Source: Bosea sp. Tri-49 (GTDB lineage Bacteria; Pseudomonadota; Alphaproteobacteria; Rhizobiales; Beijerinckiaceae). Taken from it: a stretch of DNA of 64,000 nucleotides. Location of the stretch: the NCBI RefSeq assembly GCF_003952665.1, contig NZ_CP017946.1:1922001-1986000 (forward strand), given 5' to 3'. A model generated the notes under the pieces. It was not told the origin of the DNA. It did not search any database and saw nothing but the letters and a program-made list of their open reading frames with translations. A program made the translations under genes and the position numbers. The first letter of the stretch is position 1. Every line of letters begins with the position of its first letter. Shown here in pieces: positions 61,237 through 64,000 of the stretch.

Positions 61237-61998
61237 TCAGGCGAAGAGCTGCGCGAAGCGCGTCATCGTTGGCTCATGCGTCAGGTCGAGTTCGAGCGGC
61301 GTCACCGAGATCTTCTTCTCGGCGAGTGCGCGCAGATCGGAGCCGTTGGCCGGCTCGTGCTTCCCACGCTGGAAGGCGATCCAGTAATAGGGATTGCCGC
61401 GCCCGTCGCGCCGCGGCTCCAGCCGCATCAGCTCCTGATCGCGCCGCCCCTGCGCCGTCACCGCGACGCCCGCGACTTCGGCAGGCGGAACGTTCGGGAA
61501 GTTGAGGTTGAACAGGATGCCGTCCGGAATCCCCTCTTCCAGCAGGCGGCGGATGATACCGGGCGCATGCTGCAGGGCGCAGTCCCAGATGATGCTGGTG
61601 CGGTCGCCCGCCATATAGGCCTGGCTCACCGCGATCGAGGGGATGCCGAGCAGCGTGCCTTCCATGGCGGCGGCGATGGTGCCGGAGTAGGTCACGTCCT
61701 CGGCGACGTTCTGGCCGCGATTGACGCCGGAGAGCACGAGATCGGGCTTCATCTCGGCCATCACCGAGCGCACCGCCATGATCACGCAATCGGTCGGCGT
61801 GCCCTGCACGGCAAAGCGCTTCTCCTCGATCTGGCGCAGGCGCAGCGGGTTCGAGAGCGACAACGAATGCGCCACGCCCGACTGGTCGGTCTCGGGCGCG
61901 ACAACCCAGACATCGTCGGAGAGCTGGGCGGCAATCTGCTCGAGGATGGCGAGACCCTCGGCATGGATGCCGTCGTCATTGGTCACCAGGATGCGCAT
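61237..61998 (-). CDS. surE: 5'/3'-nucleotidase SurE
   Basis: A 253-residue nucleoside monophosphatase. The N-terminal [20 protein letters not shown] holds the metal-binding DD pair, with [15 protein letters not shown] near residue 40, and [21 protein letters not shown] near 88-108 as the second motif. Length and start are typical. Serves survival/stress and nucleotide metabolism. It is transcribed just after serS with 4 bases between. Confidence 0.96.
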   Translation of the reverse strand: MRILVTNDDGIHAEGLAILEQIAAQLSDDVWVVAPETDQSGVAHSLSLSNPLRLRQIEEKRFAVQGTPTDCVIMAVRSVMAEMKPDLVLSGVNRGQNVAEDVTYSGTIAAAMEGTLLGIPSIAVSQAYMAGDRTSIIWDCALQHAPGIIRRLLEEGIPDGILFNLNFPNVPPAEVAGVAVTAQGRRDQELMRLEPRRDGRGNPYYWIAFQRGKHEPANGSDLRALAEKKISVTPLELDLTHEPTMTRFAQLFA

Positions 61999-62002
61999 GG
62001 GC

Positions 62003-63304
62003 TCAGGCCGCCTTCTCGATGCGGGTGATCCCGCGCATATAGGGAACCAGCGCGTCGGGCACGGTGATCGAGCCGTCGGCGTTCTGGTAGTTCTCCATCA
62101 CCGCGATCAGCGCGCGGCCAACCGCCGTGCCCGAGCCGTTGAGGGTGTGGACGAAGAACGGGCCCTTGCCATCCTTCGTCTTGTAGCGGGCGTTCATGCG
62201 CCGCGCCTGGAAATCGCCGCAGACCGAGCAGGACGAGATCTCGCGATAGGTCTTCTGGCCGGGCAGCCAGACCTCGATATCGTAGGTCTTCTGCGAGGCG
62301 AAGCCCATGTCGCCCGTGCAGAGCGTCATGACGCGATAGTGCAAATCGAGCTTCTTCAGCACGTTCTCGGCGCAGGCGAGCATGCGCTCATGCTCCTCGC
62401 GCGACTTCTCCGGCGCCGTGATCGAGACGAGCTCGACCTTCTCGAATTGGTGCTGGCGCAGCATGCCGCGCGTGTCTCTGCCTGCCGAGCCAGCCTCGGA
62501 GCGGAAACAGGGGGTGAGCGCGGTGTAGCGGCGCGGCAGCTCCTCCTCGGACACGATCATGTCCGCGACGAAATTCGTCAGCGTCACCTCGGACGTGGAG
62601 ATCAGCCAATGCCCCGTGGTGGTTCGGAACAGGTCTTCCTCGAACTTCGGCAGCTGTCCAACCCCGTAGACCGCCGCGTCCCGCACCAGCAGAGGCGGAT
62701 TGACCTCGGTGTAGCCGTGTTCCTCGGTGTGGGTGTCGAGCATGAACTGGCCAATGGCGCGCGAAAGCCTGGCGATCTGGCGCTCTAGCACGACGAAGCG
62801 CGAGCCGGAGAGTTTGGCGGCCTTCTCGAAATCCATCTGGCCGAGAGCCTCGCCCAGCTCGAAATGCTCCTTGGGATCGTTGATGCCGTTGAGCAGCCCA
62901 CGCTCCTCCGGCTTCACGCCAAGGGCGTGCAGCAGCACGTTGCCATGCTCGTCGGCGCCGTCCGGCACCTCGTCGAGCGGCGTGTTCGGGATGGCGGCTA
63001 GCTGAGTGTTCAGCGCCTCGACCGCAGCCTTCTCCTCGGCCTCCAGCGCCGGCACCTGCTCCTTCAGCGCGGCGACCTCGGCCTTGAGCTGTTCGGCGAG
63101 CGCGAGGTCCTTCTGGCCCATCGCCTTGCCGATCTCCTTGGAGAGGGCGTTGCGGCGCTCCTGCGCGGCCTGCGACTTGCCGATCGCGGCCCGGCGCTGA
63201 TCGTCGAGGACCAGCAGCGACGACGACAGTTTCTCAAGCCCGCGTCGTTGCAAGCCCCGATCGAACGCCTCAGCGTTCTCGCGAATCCATCTGATGTCGT
63301 ACAT
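62003..63304 (-). CDS. serS: Serine--tRNA ligase
   Basis: A 433-residue class II aminoacyl-tRNA synthetase. The N-terminal coiled-coil arm (residues about 30-100) is followed by class II motif 2, [21 protein letters not shown] near residue 270, and motif 3, [17 protein letters not shown] near 390. It charges tRNA-Ser with serine. It heads the serS-surE-pcm run on the minus strand, preceded by a REP-like element. Confidence 0.97.
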   Translation of the reverse strand: MYDIRWIRENAEAFDRGLQRRGLEKLSSSLLVLDDQRRAAIGKSQAAQERRNALSKEIGKAMGQKDLALAEQLKAEVAALKEQVPALEAEEKAAVEALNTQLAAIPNTPLDEVPDGADEHGNVLLHALGVKPEERGLLNGINDPKEHFELGEALGQMDFEKAAKLSGSRFVVLERQIARLSRAIGQFMLDTHTEEHGYTEVNPPLLVRDAAVYGVGQLPKFEEDLFRTTTGHWLISTSEVTLTNFVADMIVSEEELPRRYTALTPCFRSEAGSAGRDTRGMLRQHQFEKVELVSITAPEKSREEHERMLACAENVLKKLDLHYRVMTLCTGDMGFASQKTYDIEVWLPGQKTYREISSCSVCGDFQARRMNARYKTKDGKGPFFVHTLNGSGTAVGRALIAVMENYQNADGSITVPDALVPYMRGITRIEKAA

Positions 63305-63411
63305 CGCTCAAGCCGATCCGTTGTGGAATCGGCTGATCCTCTAGAGCATGCCGCGCCGGCACGGAAGCGCTGCATCTGCTTGACCAAGGTGCGAGCGAGG
63401 CAAGGCACCAA

Positions 63412-63506
63412 CCGTCATGCTCGGCCTTGCGCCGAGCATCCACGTCTTGAACACCGCGTTCGACAGATGAAGGCGTGGATGGTCGGGACAAGCCCGACCA
63501 TGACGG
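63412..63506. repeat. REP-like composite palindromic element (copy 3)
   Basis: Right half GGATGGTCGGGACAAGCCCGACCATGACGGG and left half CGTCATGCTCGGCCTTG form the same bipartite palindrome seen at 60441 and (partly) 53299, with the ATGCTCGGC/GCCGAGCAT and ATGGTCGGG/CCCGACCAT stems. It lies in the 216-base gap upstream of serS. Confidence 0.78.
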
Positions 63507-63520
63507 GAAAGAACCGCACT

Positions 63521-64000
63521 TCAGTAAGGCGGCTCCTGATGGACGAGCTTGCCGTCGATCAGCAGGCGCTTGATCGCCGCCTGCCCGGAGCTCGACACCG
63601 CCGCGACGATCTCCAGCCGCTTGCGCTCGGTGGTCTCGATGGCGCGGCCGGTGCCTTCAGGGACGAAATAGCTTTCGAGTCCATAGGTGACGCGGATAGC
63701 GCGGCGGCCGGCGTTGCAATCGGGATCGCCATCGGCATTGGCGACGCAGGCGCCGGCCGAGGCGACCTTGCCCTCGATCACGGTCTCGCCGGCGCCGGTG
63801 GCCGGACGAGCGAGATAGACGCCTTTCGCCTCGGCCAACCCGTCGAGGCCGGGCGCGACGCGGACAAACACCGGCTGGTTGCGCTCGAAAATCTTGTCGC
63901 CGTCGAGCCTGGAGAGATCGAGCGTGCTGATCTTGTAGCCGAGGATGACATAGTCGCCGCGGAAGAGATCTCGCGGATCGACCGGCGCGGTCGCCAGCCT
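63521..64000 (-). CDS. GDYXXLXY-family protein, N-terminus cut by window edge
   Basis: A partial frame that stays open to 64000 and ends in TAA-type stop at 63521-63523, giving at least 159 residues. The RDLFRGDYVILGYKISTL segment just inside the edge is the GDYxxLxY family signature (PF14345). Two cysteines (CVANADGDPDCNAG) and the later RLEIVAAVSSSGQAAIKRLLIDG end are visible. Members are membrane-anchored, of unknown function. Start lies outside the window. Confidence 0.82.
   Translation of the reverse strand, partial: RLATAPVDPRDLFRGDYVILGYKISTLDLSRLDGDKIFERNQPVFVRVAPGLDGLAEAKGVYLARPATGAGETVIEGKVASAGACVANADGDPDCNAGRRAIRVTYGLESYFVPEGTGRAIETTERKRLEIVAAVSSSGQAAIKRLLIDGKLVHQEPPY

Overview
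The window is a GC-rich chromosomal segment of an alphaproteobacterium, most plausibly of the order Hyphomicrobiales (a Bosea- or Methylobacterium-like organism; the genus is a guess). The pointers are the high GC content, an SOS box of the form GAAC-N7-GAAC in front of ssb, a UvrA whose first zinc finger lacks one cysteine as is usual in alphaproteobacteria, a yajC-secD-secF-Mth938-phytoene/squalene synthase run, DUF1127 proteins, and REP-like palindromes typical of rhizobial genomes. No database search was possible; all family names rest on motifs read in the translations.

Layout. 1-601: 5' part of a peptide/nickel-type ABC binding protein, cut by the window edge. 999-10294: one tight co-directional operon (PaaG-like crotonase, LivG-H-M, LivK-like binding protein, LivF, acyl-CoA ligase, thiolase, TetR regulator), read as uptake, CoA activation and beta-oxidation-like breakdown of an unknown carboxylic acid; a perfect inverted repeat sits upstream of its first gene. 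10352-17558: tRNA-Gly, two divergent microprotein ORFs around twin palindromes, a DUF1697 protein, a lipoprotein/L,D-transpeptidase/amino-acid-binding-protein run, a low-GC zinc-ribbon ORF, tRNA-Tyr, a YkgJ-like protein, a P-loop NTPase, rlmB and a small secreted protein. 17891-21688: MHS-type transporter, membrane diguanylate cyclase and a second L,D-transpeptidase. 21782-27688: a very large autotransporter with about 16 tandem T5SS/PEP-CTERM-type repeats, followed by tRNA-Thr. 28029-41441: MBL-fold hydrolase, nadK, ssb, aroA, a monooxygenase-like protein, a glycine-betaine-type permease and binding protein, LysR, a DUF1127-GNAT fusion, MFS and uvrA.

41500-45395 is a compact lower-GC island: vsr and a cytosine-5 DNA methyltransferase on the minus strand, divergent from a GHKL (MORC/MutL-like) ATPase and a partner of unknown function with Rossmann-like motifs. 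It has the architecture of an unconventional restriction-modification or phage-defence system and is the best candidate for something new here. The ATPase appears to carry a one-base frame disruption in a T6 run near its start.

45396-64000 is mostly core: a gene-poor GC-rich stretch with palindromes, motAB, an IalB-like protein, an RraA-like protein, an ArsR/SRPBCC pair with a perfect operator-like palindrome, a ceramidase-family membrane protein, a stand-alone DUF1127 protein, trmFO, the sec operon, a DUF815 ATPase, a LysM/M23 envelope protein, pcm-surE-serS and the truncated end of a GDYXXLXY-family protein. REP-like composite palindromes recur at 53299, 60441 and 63412.
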